A model generated the notes under the pieces. It saw nothing but the letters and a program-made list of their open reading frames with translations, had not been told where the DNA came from and ran no database searches. A stretch of 35,241 nucleotides of DNA from a virus, in IMG/VR virus record IMGVR_UViG_3300047319_001461, positions 1-35,241 of that record, one strand, 5' to 3'. The position numbers and the translations under genes are program-made. Positions 1 to 8,449 of the stretch are shown here, piece by piece. Within the stretch, counting starts at the first letter, position 1. Every line of letters begins with the position of its first letter.

Positions 1-933
1 ATCCGCGCCTTCCACTCGTCGCCGCACGACTTCGAGCGGTTCGACCTGTCGAAGATCGGCACCGGCGAGGGCGCGCAGGTCTACGGCCACGGCATCTACG
101 CCGCAGAGAACCCGGCGGTGAGCGGGCAGGGCGGGCAGTACTGGAACCAGTTCATGTCGCGTATGCCATCTGACGAGCAAGCGGCGGCAGGTGTGCTGCG
201 CAATGAAGGCTTCAACCGCCAGAAGGCAATCGAATACTCGAACTGGAATTTGGATCAGCTGCGGCAAGGTGCGGAGAAGGGTGAACTGGATCCGCACATG
301 ATGAAGCTATACGAGGCGCGCCAGCGGCAGCATGACTTGCTAACCAGCGGCGCGCCTGTCGGCCCGCGCACCTACGAGGTCAACATCAAGGCCGACCCAT
401 CTCAATTTCTGGACTGGGACAAACCGGTTCAGGGACAGCCAGTGTTCGCGTCGGCTGCAGGGTCACGCAACGGACTACTGCGTGACGTGCTTAGTCGCAC
501 GGACACTGGCGAGAATTTATACAAGGCCCTGAGCTACGACACCGGGCTTTGGAAGAAGGGCAGCGAAGCATCCAAGATATTGGCTGGCGAGGGCATCCCC
601 GGCATCAAGTATCTCGACGAGGGATCGCGGATCTCATCGCCCGATCAGATCCAAGCGATACGCGAAAACATTGCACACAGGGAAGCCCTGCTTGCAGAAA
701 GACCCGGCGATCCGACTAACACCAAATGGTTGGCGGAATATCAGGACATGCTAAAACGGGCGGAAAATCCGACCAGCAACTACGTCGTGTTTGATCCTGC
801 CAACATCGACATCCTGAAGAAGTACGGCATTGCAGGCGCCGCGGCAGCGCCAGTGGTTGGTGCCGCGATGGGGTCGACCTACGATCAGGGCACCTATCAG
901 GAGCCGGATCCGATGCAGGGGACGTACCAATGA
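1..933 (+). CDS. ADP-ribosyltransferase-fold (ART-PolyVal-like) phage protein, 5' end outside window
   Basis: The reading frame is open from base 1, so the N-terminus lies upstream; 310 codons are visible. The first residues (FHSSPHDFERFDLSKIGTGE, then YGHGIYAAENP) match the conserved start of the ADP-ribosyltransferase domain found in phage polyvalent proteins. The domain appears to end with IPGIKYLDEGSR and NYVVFDPANIDILKKYG, which are also typical of that family. A short Ala/Gly-rich hydrophobic stretch (IAGAAAAPVVGAAMG) follows. Such domains are usually one module of a large protein packaged in the virion and injected, where they could modify host proteins. Whether this copy is catalytic cannot be judged without the missing part. 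The stop codon overlaps the next ATG (ATGA), so the gene belongs to the late operon. Family assignment is fairly secure; substrate and role are inference. Confidence 0.7.
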   Translation: MRAFHSSPHDFERFDLSKIGTGEGAQVYGHGIYAAENPAVSGQGGQYWNQFMSRMPSDEQAAAGVLRNEGFNRQKAIEYSNWNLDQLRQGAEKGELDPHMMKLYEARQRQHDLLTSGAPVGPRTYEVNIKADPSQFLDWDKPVQGQPVFASAAGSRNGLLRDVLSRTDTGENLYKALSYDTGLWKKGSEASKILAGEGIPGIKYLDEGSRISSPDQIQAIRENIAHREALLAERPGDPTNTKWLAEYQDMLKRAENPTSNYVVFDPANIDILKKYGIAGAAAAPVVGAAMGSTYDQGTYQEPDPMQGTYQ

Positions 934-2573
934 ACCCCTATGAGTACGATCCCGAGCAGGCCGACAGCGTCAACCCTGAAGTCGCGAGGCGGTTCTACGA
1001 CACCGCGACCAACATGGCGATCCAGCCCGGCGCGGCACCGGCTGCTGCTCCCGCGCCGAACGCGCGCTGGATGATGGGCGCGCTCGCCGCGCAGAACAAT
1101 TACAAGCCGGTGCCGGAGGGCGCCTTCCTGCCGGACATAGGACAACCCGCAATATCGGCGGGCAGTTCGCGTATTTCGGAAGGTGCGCCGTGGGCCAATC
1201 GTCTTGTCACGGCGCTGACAACGCCGCGGCAGCCTGAAGAGGGCGACGACGAAGTCATGTACAGGACGGCTGGCGGACCGATCACGAAAGGCGATCTTAA
1301 CCGCGGCATGGACATGGCGATGTCGTTCTCTGCCGGTGGGCTAGCTACCAAGGGTGTCAAGGCCGCACCGAAAGCCGTAGCGCCGGGGGAAGTGCTGAAC
1401 CCCGGTAACATACCGGGAACGATCGACGTGCCCGTTCTCGGTCCGTCCTCGCCGATCAACGCGCCCTACATTTCAAATCCGCAGCGGGTGGCCAACCCCG
1501 GCATTTACAAGCGGCCGGATGTGATCGCGGCCGAGGCCGCGGCAAGGGTCGAGCCGGAGCACGAGGCGCTGAAGCAGCTGTTCGGCGTCACCCGGCAGGA
1601 TCTCTATGACATCAGCCAGCAGGGTCGTCGTCAGGGCAACATGGAGACGGAGCTGTGGCAGCCGAAAAGGCCCGGCGCGCCCAACGAGGCTGCGCTTTCG
1701 GTGATGAACCCGGCCAATGAGCAGCGCATCCTCGATACGCTCGGCGAGGCGCGCAAGCATCCCGGTCTGGAGCAGGGCATGGTGCCTTGGTACGTGATGG
1801 ACCCGATGTATCAGCGCATGGTGCAGCTGGTCGGACCCGAGCGCGCCGCGAAGGAATACATGGACTTCAACATGAGCGTGACGCCGTTCAGCGCAGGCTC
1901 AAGCGTGCCCTCCGAGATCAATCGCGGCACCGCCGCCAACATGATGCGCCAGCGCGGCGAGTACGACATCTTCAAGCAGTATGGCGGCATCGCGGTGCCG
2001 AAACGCGGCCCGGACTTCCCCGAGACGCTGCGCGACGTCAAAGGCATGATGGGGCACCTCAATCAAGCCAACCCGGTGGAACGCTATTTCAATACCGGAT
2101 CTCACGGCTACGGCGACGACAACGTAAAAATCAACTTATACTCCGGCGCCTCGGGCGTGCCGCAGACCGGTTTCCAGACCACCGGCGCCGTGCCTGACGC
2201 ACATTTCACCCGCGCGGTTGGCCTGCCCGATGCCCGCCGGAACCCGAACGACTTCAACGAATACATGCAGGGCACCGAGTATCGCCAGATCGGGCCGTGG
2301 TATCGCAACAAGATTGCCAATCCGCTCGGCATCGAGGCGGTGCCCGCGCAGGCGCTGATGTGGGGCACCTACGGCCCGCAGACCGGCGTCAAGACCAAGA
2401 TCGGTGCTGGCAAGCTGGAGCTGATGTCCAAGCAGATGTGGGAGCGCGCGAAGAAGCTCGGCATCGATCCACAGGACTTCCGCGATCAGGTGCTGCGCGG
2501 CGAGCAGCACTCTGAACTTGAGGACGACAACCGCGGCATGGGAAGCCTTGCCTCGCAAAGCATGTACGGCTGA
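930..2573 (+). CDS. phage structural-region protein of unknown function (547 aa)
   Basis: This 547-residue protein starts at an ATG that overlaps the stop of the preceding gene (ATGA), indicating translational coupling. The first ~180 residues are Pro/Ala/Gly-rich and look disordered. The part from about residue 190 onward is more regular, rich in Tyr, Asn and Arg, with segments such as YMDFNMSVTPFSAGSSVPSE and a C-terminal globular-looking region ending near DPQDFRDQVLRGE. I do not recognise a named domain with confidence. Its place directly after an ART-PolyVal-like protein and before the capsid genes suggests a virion-associated or injected protein. No signal peptide or clear membrane segment is visible. 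Confidence 0.6.
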   Translation: MNPYEYDPEQADSVNPEVARRFYDTATNMAIQPGAAPAAAPAPNARWMMGALAAQNNYKPVPEGAFLPDIGQPAISAGSSRISEGAPWANRLVTALTTPRQPEEGDDEVMYRTAGGPITKGDLNRGMDMAMSFSAGGLATKGVKAAPKAVAPGEVLNPGNIPGTIDVPVLGPSSPINAPYISNPQRVANPGIYKRPDVIAAEAAARVEPEHEALKQLFGVTRQDLYDISQQGRRQGNMETELWQPKRPGAPNEAALSVMNPANEQRILDTLGEARKHPGLEQGMVPWYVMDPMYQRMVQLVGPERAAKEYMDFNMSVTPFSAGSSVPSEINRGTAANMMRQRGEYDIFKQYGGIAVPKRGPDFPETLRDVKGMMGHLNQANPVERYFNTGSHGYGDDNVKINLYSGASGVPQTGFQTTGAVPDAHFTRAVGLPDARRNPNDFNEYMQGTEYRQIGPWYRNKIANPLGIEAVPAQALMWGTYGPQTGVKTKIGAGKLELMSKQMWERAKKLGIDPQDFRDQVLRGEQHSELEDDNRGMGSLASQSMYG

Positions 2574-2595
2574 ACTTCACCCCAAGGAGACTAGC

Positions 2596-3429
2596 ATGGC
2601 TCAAAGCGCAGTAACGGTCACACCGCCCAACCCGACGCCGCCGACCAATTTTGGCACCACCGGCGCCACCGGGCCAAATCCGCCGAACTTCACCCGGCAG
2701 AACTATGCCAACATGGGCAACATGACGGCGGTGGCCGCCGACGGCTCCGGCGGGCGGCCGCAGTCGCCCTACGGCGTCAATCCCAACCCGCCACCTTATT
2801 ATGACGACGGCGCGGCGCTGACCGCGACGGCGTTCGCAGCATCAGTGGCGGCGCTCGCCGGTGGTACCTCCGCCGCCGACAACAATACCGGCACCACGGC
2901 TGGAACCAATGCCGCCGGTGCCGGTGGCGACGGCTTCAACAGCGCGGTCGGCTCCTACCCCGGCGCCGCCAGTGGCCTCGTACCGGCCGCCGCCAGCGCC
3001 ACCGCCGAGGGGCTGGGGACAGAAACAGTAGCGACCGCGAGCTACTCCAGCGCGATCTATGCGCCGATCCCATTGGTGACGGTCGGCGCCGGGCCCGCTC
3101 TCGTCAAGGCCACCACCGACGCAGGCGCCCCGGTTTCACCGAACGCCAACCACGCCTCCAGCCTGTCGCCCGCGACCAACCCGACGCTGACCAGCGTCTC
3201 GGCCGGAGGCGCCTCAGGCGGCGGCACCGCGACCTGCACCGCGACCGGCACAGGATTTACGCGGCAGAGCGTGCTCAACATCAACGGCATCAACTATCCG
3301 ACCACATTTGTCTCAGCGACATCGCTCACCGCGGTGGCGCCGAAGAAGGCGACCTCCGGCAACCTGCCGGTGGTGGTCATCACCGGCGGATCGGTGGTGA
3401 CGGCTCCTCAAAACTGGGTGTTCACATGA
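2596..3429 (+). CDS. IPT/TIG-like phage structural protein (277 aa)
   Basis: The ATG at 2596 is chosen because it follows a good Shine-Dalgarno (AAGGAG at 2584-2589); the frame is open further upstream, but that would overlap the previous gene by more than 50 bases. The first ~190 residues are Thr/Ala/Gly/Pro-rich and of low complexity. The last ~85 residues look like a single immunoglobulin-like IPT/TIG domain: NPTLTSVSAGG, TATGTGF, VLNINGINYPTTFVSATSLT and VVVITGG give the usual strand pattern with the T-G-x-G-F turn. Such domains decorate capsids and tails and often help adsorption to cell-surface sugars. The next gene carries a related domain and overlaps this one by ATGA, so the two may form a decoration pair. 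The exact location in the virion is inference. Confidence 0.6.
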   Translation: MAQSAVTVTPPNPTPPTNFGTTGATGPNPPNFTRQNYANMGNMTAVAADGSGGRPQSPYGVNPNPPPYYDDGAALTATAFAASVAALAGGTSAADNNTGTTAGTNAAGAGGDGFNSAVGSYPGAASGLVPAAASATAEGLGTETVATASYSSAIYAPIPLVTVGAGPALVKATTDAGAPVSPNANHASSLSPATNPTLTSVSAGGASGGGTATCTATGTGFTRQSVLNINGINYPTTFVSATSLTAVAPKKATSGNLPVVVITGGSVVTAPQNWVFT

Positions 3430-3908
3430 CAACGAAAAAGCACGACGACCACGACGAACGCGAGCACGAAGGCAAGCACGACGCCGAGGCCGAGGCCAAG
3501 GCCACGCCCAAGGCCGCTCCGAAGGAGGAAACGGCACAGGCGTTTCCGCATTCCGCCTCGATCAACGAGCCGCAGACGGTCAGCCTGCCGCTGCCGCAGG
3601 GCGTCGTGGTGCCGAAGCCGGTCATCACCGGCTACGACCCCTACGAGTGCATGATTGGCGACCCGGACTTCCAGCTGGTGATCACCGGCGAAAACTTCTT
3701 TAACGACAGCGTGATCCACTTCGCCGGGCACGACGAGCCGACGACGTTCGATGCCGAGGCCAAGACGCTGTCCACAGGCGTGAAGCCAAGCCTGTGGGCG
3801 GAACCGGCCACGGTGCAGGTCCAGATCAAGAACGGGCCGGAGATCTCGGATCCGGTCGAGTTCGCGTTCCTGCCGATCGCGAGGTCATCCACAACGAGGA
3901 AGAAGTGA
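3426..3908 (+). CDS. second IPT/TIG-like small structural protein (160 aa)
   Basis: The ATG at 3426 overlaps the preceding stop (ATGA). The N-terminal ~45 residues are highly charged (a run of Lys, His, Asp and Glu, then Ala/Lys/Pro) and probably disordered. From about residue 65 an Ig-like IPT/TIG pattern is visible: KPVITGYDPYECMIGD, FQLVITGENFFNDSVIHFAG, PSLWAEPATVQVQIKNGPE. It resembles the C-terminal domain of the gene just upstream, so the pair may derive from duplication of the domain. It lies upstream of scaffold and capsid, as small head-decoration or head-completion genes often do. The C-terminus ends in a short basic tail (RSSTTRKK). Function is inferred from fold and context only. 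Confidence 0.6.
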   Translation: MTTKKHDDHDEREHEGKHDAEAEAKATPKAAPKEETAQAFPHSASINEPQTVSLPLPQGVVVPKPVITGYDPYECMIGDPDFQLVITGENFFNDSVIHFAGHDEPTTFDAEAKTLSTGVKPSLWAEPATVQVQIKNGPEISDPVEFAFLPIARSSTTRKK

Positions 3909-4093
3909 GCACGGCGGTCAGGACCGTGGCGAGCGGCGGGCTGGCGGTAACTGACGTTACCGCCTCCACCCCGCTGCGCGGTATGGCGGTCACCGAGAGC
4001 CTGAGCGGCTATGGAATAGCCGTCACAAAAGTCGCCAACGGCATTCCGGTCACCTTTGTTGTCGTGTCCACCATCGGAGGCAACCCGAAGTGA
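3905..4093 (+). CDS. small phage protein with repeated G-x-AVT units (62 aa)
   Basis: The GTG at 3905 overlaps the stop of the previous gene (GTGA), the coupling used throughout this operon. The 62-residue product is rich in Val, Thr, Gly and Ala. It shows a loose three-fold repeat: GGLAVTDVT, GMAVTES, GIAVTKV, then GIPVTFVVV. That suggests a small all-beta protein, and its stop in turn overlaps the next GTG. No charged cluster, cysteine or signal peptide is present. Comparable tiny beta-rich proteins sit near scaffold and capsid genes of other phages, but I cannot name a family. Confidence 0.5.
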   Translation: MSTAVRTVASGGLAVTDVTASTPLRGMAVTESLSGYGIAVTKVANGIPVTFVVVSTIGGNPK

Positions 4094-4407
4094 TCGAACT
4101 GGTCGAGGTCGAGCCGGGCAAGTGGCGGGTCAAGAAGCCGTCACCTAAAGCGGCGCGCTCAAATCTGCCGCTGCCTTACGTCATCTCGGACATCATGGAC
4201 CCGGTCGAGCAGGTCGACGGGCGGTTCTACACCTCCAAGCGCGAGTTCCGCGCAGTCGGCAAGGCCAATGGTCTGATCGAGGTTGGCAACGAGAAGCCGA
4301 AGCCGAGGGCGAAGCTGTCACAGTCCCGCGCCGCATCCGAAAGCAGACGCGCGTCGATCCGAAAGGCCGTCGAGCAGGTCCGTGCGGGTAACGTAAATTC
4401 AAAATAG
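4090..4407 (+). CDS. small basic head-gene-region protein (105 aa)
   Basis: Starts at a GTG (4090) overlapping the previous stop as GTGA. The product is 105 residues and basic. It has a globular N-terminal half (VEVEPGKWRVKKP, LPLPYVISDIMDPVEQ, DGRFYTSKREFRAVGKANGLIEVGNE) and a Lys/Arg/Ser-rich helical tail. The phrase in which a construct is given, then 'fyTSKREFR..gk..g.iEVGNE', is familiar from small proteins encoded just before scaffolding genes in podovirus-like phages. The family has no biochemical role known to me. A 33-base gap with a good ribosome-binding site separates it from the scaffold gene. Confidence 0.55.
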   Translation: MIELVEVEPGKWRVKKPSPKAARSNLPLPYVISDIMDPVEQVDGRFYTSKREFRAVGKANGLIEVGNEKPKPRAKLSQSRAASESRRASIRKAVEQVRAGNVNSK

Positions 4408-4440
4408 CGGCCCAAGGGTCCGCAACGGAAGGAAAAAACC

Positions 4441-5712
4441 ATGTCTGACACGACAGTTACTACTGCGGCACCCTTACCCGCACAGGCGCAGCCTAACCCC
4501 ACCCCTCGCACTGAAGTGCCGATCAACCAGAACCCGATCAACTCGCCGAACCCGGTCGGCCCGCAGACCCCCTCGACCCCTCCTGACGCGGCGGAGGGCC
4601 GCCGCGCGGCCATCCAGCGCGCCTTCGACCGGGCCAATACCCCGCCGCCGAAGGGCGAGCGGCCCGCGCAGCGGACCGCACCAGCCGTCGAGGCCAAGCC
4701 CGGGCACAACCAGCCACCGGAAGAAACCAAGCCGGAGGCCCTCAACCTCCGCAAGCGGCCGCAGGCGGAAGCCGCGGTGCCGTCCGCGGCGCAGCCGCGC
4801 GACCGCGGCCGGTTCGCGCCGCGCACGGCGCCAGCCGCAACGCAAGGTGCGCAAAATGTTGCGCAAGGCGCGCAACCGGGACAGCCGGTCCGCAAACTGG
4901 CGCCGAACGCGCCTTACGCGGTGCCGCCGCAGCGCATGAGCGAGCAGGCCAAGGCTGACTGGCACGGCACGCCCGAGAGCGTGCGCGGCGACGTCGGCCG
5001 GATGCAGGAGGAGTTCGTCAAGGCGTACCGCGTATATAAAGGCGACTTCGACGAGATGACCAAGATCCGCCACTTCCACAAGATGGCGTCGGATCAGGGC
5101 ACCACGCTGCATCAGGCGTTGACCAATTATGTTGGCATGGAACAGAAGCTGCGCGCGGACCCGGTCGCGGGTCTGGATGTCATCGTCAACAATCTGAACC
5201 TGCGCACCCCGGACGGCCAGAAGATCGGGCTGCGCGACATCGCGTATCACGTCCTGTCACAGTCCCCGGACCAGCTCCGCCAGCTGCAGATGGGTAACCA
5301 GCAGCAGGCTGCCTCGCATCAGATTGGCGCCTTGCATCAGGAGATCCAAGGCTTGCGCCAGACCGTGCAGCAGATGCATACTCAGCAGCAGTTCGTCCAG
5401 ACGCGTTCGGCGATCGATGTTTTCGCCGACAGTCACCCGCGCTTTGACGAACTCGGGACCGCGATCGAGCAGGAACTGAAGCTCGGTTTCGATCTCGAAA
5501 CGGCCTACCGGCGGGCAGAGCGTCTCTACCCGGCCACACACGCGGCTCAGACCCGCTCCACATCGGCTCAGACCCGAGAACCGGATCGTTCGATCCACGG
5601 CACCCACGAGATAGGCCCGGCCAACGGGACTTCGAGGCGACCGCGGACGGCAAGTCCAACCCCTCGCGCAGCTGTTGCGAACGCGATCGCGCGTTTGAAC
5701 GGCCAGATCTGA
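4441..5712 (+). CDS. putative capsid scaffolding protein (423 aa)
   Basis: The ATG follows a purine-rich ribosome-binding site (GGAAGG, 4427-4432). Residues 1-150 are Pro/Ala-rich and disordered-looking. Residues ~160-370 are predicted mostly helical: KADWHGTPESVRGDVGRMQE, a DEMTKIRHFHKMASDQGT segment, then a Gln-rich coiled-coil (LHQEIQGLRQTVQQMHTQQQ) and ELGTAIEQELKLGFDLETAYRRAERLYP. The C-terminus ends with a basic segment, the usual capsid-binding end of scaffolds. Immediate location upstream of the major capsid protein, length and helical, low-complexity character all support a scaffold that guides procapsid assembly and is then removed. The family has little sequence conservation, so the call rests on architecture and position. 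Confidence 0.7.
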   Translation: MSDTTVTTAAPLPAQAQPNPTPRTEVPINQNPINSPNPVGPQTPSTPPDAAEGRRAAIQRAFDRANTPPPKGERPAQRTAPAVEAKPGHNQPPEETKPEALNLRKRPQAEAAVPSAAQPRDRGRFAPRTAPAATQGAQNVAQGAQPGQPVRKLAPNAPYAVPPQRMSEQAKADWHGTPESVRGDVGRMQEEFVKAYRVYKGDFDEMTKIRHFHKMASDQGTTLHQALTNYVGMEQKLRADPVAGLDVIVNNLNLRTPDGQKIGLRDIAYHVLSQSPDQLRQLQMGNQQQAASHQIGALHQEIQGLRQTVQQMHTQQQFVQTRSAIDVFADSHPRFDELGTAIEQELKLGFDLETAYRRAERLYPATHAAQTRSTSAQTREPDRSIHGTHEIGPANGTSRRPRTASPTPRAAVANAIARLNGQI

Positions 5713-5731
5713 ACCCTTTGGAGAGGCAACC

Positions 5732-6751
5732 ATGCCCAACGTCACCAGTAATGCGGCCTACCAGCAAATCCTGTCGATGGCGATCGAGGATCGATCGTCC
5801 GGCTATGAGGATCTTGTCTCAAACAACAACGCCCTGCTCGCGGTCATGAGAAGGAAGGGTCTCTGGCAGACCTACTCAGGTCCGAAAATTCGCCAGACCC
5901 TGCAGATAGGAAAACAATCCGCGCAATGGTACAGCGGTTATGACCAGTTGTTGAACCCCGCGATCGATTTGTTCAATGACGCGTTCTTCGATCCGAAGAT
6001 GGTCGTCATTCCGATTATCCTAAGTTATCAGGAGATCCTCAACAACCAAGGCGACAACCAGCTGATGGACGTCTACGAGAGCTACATCTCCGCCGCGGAG
6101 AAAGCCCTCGAAGATGCGATGGATCAGGGCATCTACTCGGACGGCACCGCCAACGGCAACAAACAAATTACCGGGCTGGCAACCGCAATCCCGATCGCGA
6201 ACACGACAGGCGTCTATGGCGGCATCGATCGCGGCAGCGCAATCATCTGGCGCACCGCGACCTTCGATGCCAACAGCTTCCTCTCGGGAAGCACGCAGGT
6301 CTCGTCTACCACGATCCGCCCGATGCTGAACTACGTCATGACGCAGCGCAGCCGCGGCCGCGACTACGCGGATCTTCTCCTTATGTCGCCGGAGCACTAC
6401 GCGGCCTACGATGCCGCGACAGTGGCGATCCAGCGCCAGCAGAACGAGACAAGCCTCGGCAAGCTTGGTTTCAGCGCGCTCGAATACATCGGCGGCGGCA
6501 AGCGCGCCGAGATCGTGCTCGACGGCGGCATCGGCTCCAACATGCCAGCGAACACGACGTTCGGCATCAATACCGACACGCTGCGGCTTCGCTACAACAG
6601 CGCCAGAAACTTCGACAAATTGTTCGACGGCGACGGTCAGATGCCGATCGACAAAGATGCGATCGCCCAATTTATCGGCTGGATGGGTGAACTCACGATG
6701 ACCAATCCACTGTTCAACTGGCGGATGTACGACAGCAACCCGGCCGCCTAG
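5732..6751 (+). CDS. major capsid protein (339 aa)
   Basis: A Shine-Dalgarno (GGAGAGG, 5721-5727) precedes the ATG. The 339-residue protein has the look of an HK97-fold capsid subunit: an N-terminal helical arm (ILSMAIEDRSSGYEDLVSNN), the strand and spine-helix region (MDVYESYISAAEKALEDAMD, ending in GIYSDGTANGNKQITGLATA), an A-domain-like stretch (LLLMSPEHYAAYDAATVAIQ), and a C-terminal GWMGELTMTNPLFNWRMYDS. It follows the scaffold and precedes head-to-tail genes. There is no obvious N-terminal prodomain, so a separate protein acts as scaffold. It should be one of the most abundant proteins of infection. The unusual leader of the gene that follows may set the capsid-to-downstream ratio (see 6782-6857). 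Confidence 0.85.
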   Translation: MPNVTSNAAYQQILSMAIEDRSSGYEDLVSNNNALLAVMRRKGLWQTYSGPKIRQTLQIGKQSAQWYSGYDQLLNPAIDLFNDAFFDPKMVVIPIILSYQEILNNQGDNQLMDVYESYISAAEKALEDAMDQGIYSDGTANGNKQITGLATAIPIANTTGVYGGIDRGSAIIWRTATFDANSFLSGSTQVSSTTIRPMLNYVMTQRSRGRDYADLLLMSPEHYAAYDAATVAIQRQQNETSLGKLGFSALEYIGGGKRAEIVLDGGIGSNMPANTTFGINTDTLRLRYNSARNFDKLFDGDGQMPIDKDAIAQFIGWMGELTMTNPLFNWRMYDSNPAA

Positions 6752-6781
6752 CGCCGAACAACGCAAAGGCTGTCGCGTACA

Positions 6782-6857
6782 CCGGGCCGCTGACGTGTAG
6801 GTCGTTCTGCCTTCCTTCCACGAAGGCGGCCCGGACCGTTTCAACAAGGAAGGAAGG
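6782..6857 (+). promoter_or_regulatory. mutually exclusive hairpins masking the next gene's Shine-Dalgarno
   Basis: The 113-base gap after the capsid gene holds two strong helices that cross. Helix A pairs CCGGGCCGC (6782-6790) with GCGGCCCGG (6826-6834), nine perfect base pairs. Helix B pairs CCTTCCTTCC (6810-6819) with GGAAGGAAGG (6848-6857), ten perfect base pairs, and the latter is the ribosome-binding site of the gene at 6865. The 5' arm of B lies inside the loop of A, so the helices form either alternatively or as a pseudoknot. No U-run follows helix A, so a simple rho-independent terminator is unlikely. The base pairing is seen; regulation is inferred. Confidence 0.6.
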
Positions 6858-6864
6858 ACTACCC

Positions 6865-7581
6865 ATGCCCGTTCAAGATCCTGATGATTTACTCGTCGTG
6901 CTGTTCAAGCATCTCGCAACCGAGAACAAGGCGAAGTCGCTGGCCGAGGGACGGCCGATCTTCGACGATCAGGAGATCTGCGAGATCCGCGCACCCGGCT
7001 CGAAAGACGTCAAAGTGTTTCCGGCCAACGCCTTCGCGCGCTGGATCGACGATCCCATGACCGGCGAGCAAACCAAGCAGAGCTACGCCGAGCGTTTCTC
7101 GCATCAATATCGCCAGTTCAAAGCCAAGGCCTCGCAGACCAAGACCGGCACGCCGCTCGACTTCGCGCTTTTCCTGTCCGAAGGTCGCCGCTCCGAGCTG
7201 AAGGCGCAGAACATCTACACCATCGAGCAGCTCGCCGCAGTCGAAGGTGCCGAGCTGAAGAACCTCGGACCCGGCGGCAGGGAGATGAAGAACGCCGCCG
7301 AGGCCTTCATCGAAGAGGGCCGTGCGTCCGCGCCGAACAGGCAGATGGTCGAGGAGCTGGCGGCGCTGAAGGCGCGCAACGCGGTTCTTGAGGAGGACAT
7401 GAAGATCAAGAAGGCGCGGCAGGAGGCCGAAGCCTCCACCGACGACGAGTTCGACGAGATGTCGCTGATCGAGCTGCGCGCGTATATCACTGAACAAACC
7501 GGTCAGGCACCGCTCGGCGCGTTAAACCGCAACGCGTTGCGCCGCATGGCCAAGAACTCACGGCCGGACAAGGTCGCATGA
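6865..7581 (+). CDS. head-gene-cluster protein with C-terminal SAP/LEM-like motif (238 aa)
   Basis: The ATG at 6865 lies seven bases after an extended Shine-Dalgarno (GGAAGGAAGG). The 238-residue protein has an N-terminal globular region that repeats the operon theme of a phage head accessory protein (VVLFKHLATENKAKSLAEGR, KQSYAERFSHQYRQFKAK). Next comes a helix-hairpin-like segment (IYTIEQLAAVEGAELKNLGP) and a coiled-coil (~150-190, MVEELAALKARNAVLEEDMK). A C-terminal ~35-residue motif (MSLIELRAYITEQTGQAPLG ... NALRRMAKN) resembles SAP/LEM-type helix-turn-helix nucleic-acid-binding ends. It sits between the capsid and adaptor genes, a usual place for head-completion or connector proteins. 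The family is common in podovirus-like phages but its role is not known to me. Confidence 0.6.
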   Translation: MPVQDPDDLLVVLFKHLATENKAKSLAEGRPIFDDQEICEIRAPGSKDVKVFPANAFARWIDDPMTGEQTKQSYAERFSHQYRQFKAKASQTKTGTPLDFALFLSEGRRSELKAQNIYTIEQLAAVEGAELKNLGPGGREMKNAAEAFIEEGRASAPNRQMVEELAALKARNAVLEEDMKIKKARQEAEASTDDEFDEMSLIELRAYITEQTGQAPLGALNRNALRRMAKNSRPDKVA

Positions 7582-7582
7582 C

Positions 7583-8449
7583 ATGACGCTGTTGAGCGTA
7601 ATTCGCGACGTCTGCGCCGTCGTCGGCGTTCAACAGCCCGCGTCCGTCACCACCAACCTCGTCGCCAACCGCACCATGCAGGAGATGCTGGCGCTGGCCA
7701 ACGAGATGGCGCAGCGCATCGCCTACGACACCCGCGACTGGACGCTGTTTCGCAAGGTGAACACCTTCACCGGCGACGGTGTAAAGACTTCGTTCAATCT
7801 TCCAGCCGACTATCAGCGCATGCTGCTGACCAGCAGTGTCTGGCGCTCGACGCAGACGCTGTACCCGATGCTGTTCGTGCCGGACACCGACCAGTGGCTG
7901 AACCGCCGCGCGCGTAATTACTACGACGCCGCCGGAGAGTGGACGATCCTCGGCGGCCAGATGCTGATCGCACCGACAATGGACAGCGGCATTCCATTGT
8001 GGACGATCAATACCGTGTTCGGCGCGAACATTACGTTGCGCGATCCGGCCGACAATTCGTTGTGGCGTAGCACAGTGGCTACCACCAGCGGCTCAGGCAC
8101 GTTTGCGGCCGATCGCGCCGCCAATCCGGGCTATTGGATTTCCGTGCCTCATACCAGCGTCTACTTCCCGTATCTGGAAAAGAACTGCGTCAGCCTCGCC
8201 AGTGGTGGCTACGGCAATGCCTTCATGGCCGACACTGACAGCTTCCGGCTCGATGAGCGGCTTCTGAAATTGGGCATGGTATGGCAGTGGAAGCAAAATA
8301 AAGGCACCTCCTATGCCGAGGACATGGGCACCTACTCCGACGCGCTGTCGATCGCGATGGGGCATGACAGCCCGGCACCGATCATCATCGGCCGCAGGCC
8401 AATGGGCGGTGGCGTTCGCACCGCCTATCCGTTCCCGGTGCCGACATGA
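7583..8449 (+). CDS. head-to-tail adaptor protein (SU10-adaptor-like, 288 aa)
   Basis: Start ATG at 7583 lies two bases after the previous stop. The N-terminal helical part (LLSVIRDVCAVVGV, MQEMLALANEMAQRIAYDTR, DWTLFRK) and the following LPADYQRML strand region match the pattern of the podovirus adaptor that docks under the portal (T7 gp11 / SU10 adaptor type). The C-terminal helix (FRLDERLLKLGMVWQWKQNK) is also typical. Residues ~164-190 form an inserted module (TSGSGTFAADRAANPGYW) that reappears in the nozzle-like protein encoded next. It should form a ring between portal and tail. The next gene overlaps it by ATGA. Function is well supported by position and pattern, but not by a close homologue. 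Confidence 0.7.
   Translation: MTLLSVIRDVCAVVGVQQPASVTTNLVANRTMQEMLALANEMAQRIAYDTRDWTLFRKVNTFTGDGVKTSFNLPADYQRMLLTSSVWRSTQTLYPMLFVPDTDQWLNRRARNYYDAAGEWTILGGQMLIAPTMDSGIPLWTINTVFGANITLRDPADNSLWRSTVATTSGSGTFAADRAANPGYWISVPHTSVYFPYLEKNCVSLASGGYGNAFMADTDSFRLDERLLKLGMVWQWKQNKGTSYAEDMGTYSDALSIAMGHDSPAPIIIGRRPMGGGVRTAYPFPVPT

Noticed and set aside
2518-2595. Upstream start for the first IPT/TIG-like gene
   Set aside because: It would lie within the preceding gene without a Shine-Dalgarno; the ATG at 2596 has AAGGAG.
6782-6834. Hairpin after the capsid gene as a simple rho-independent terminator
   Set aside because: The loop is 35 bases and no T-run follows; the operon continues with a strong ribosome-binding site.
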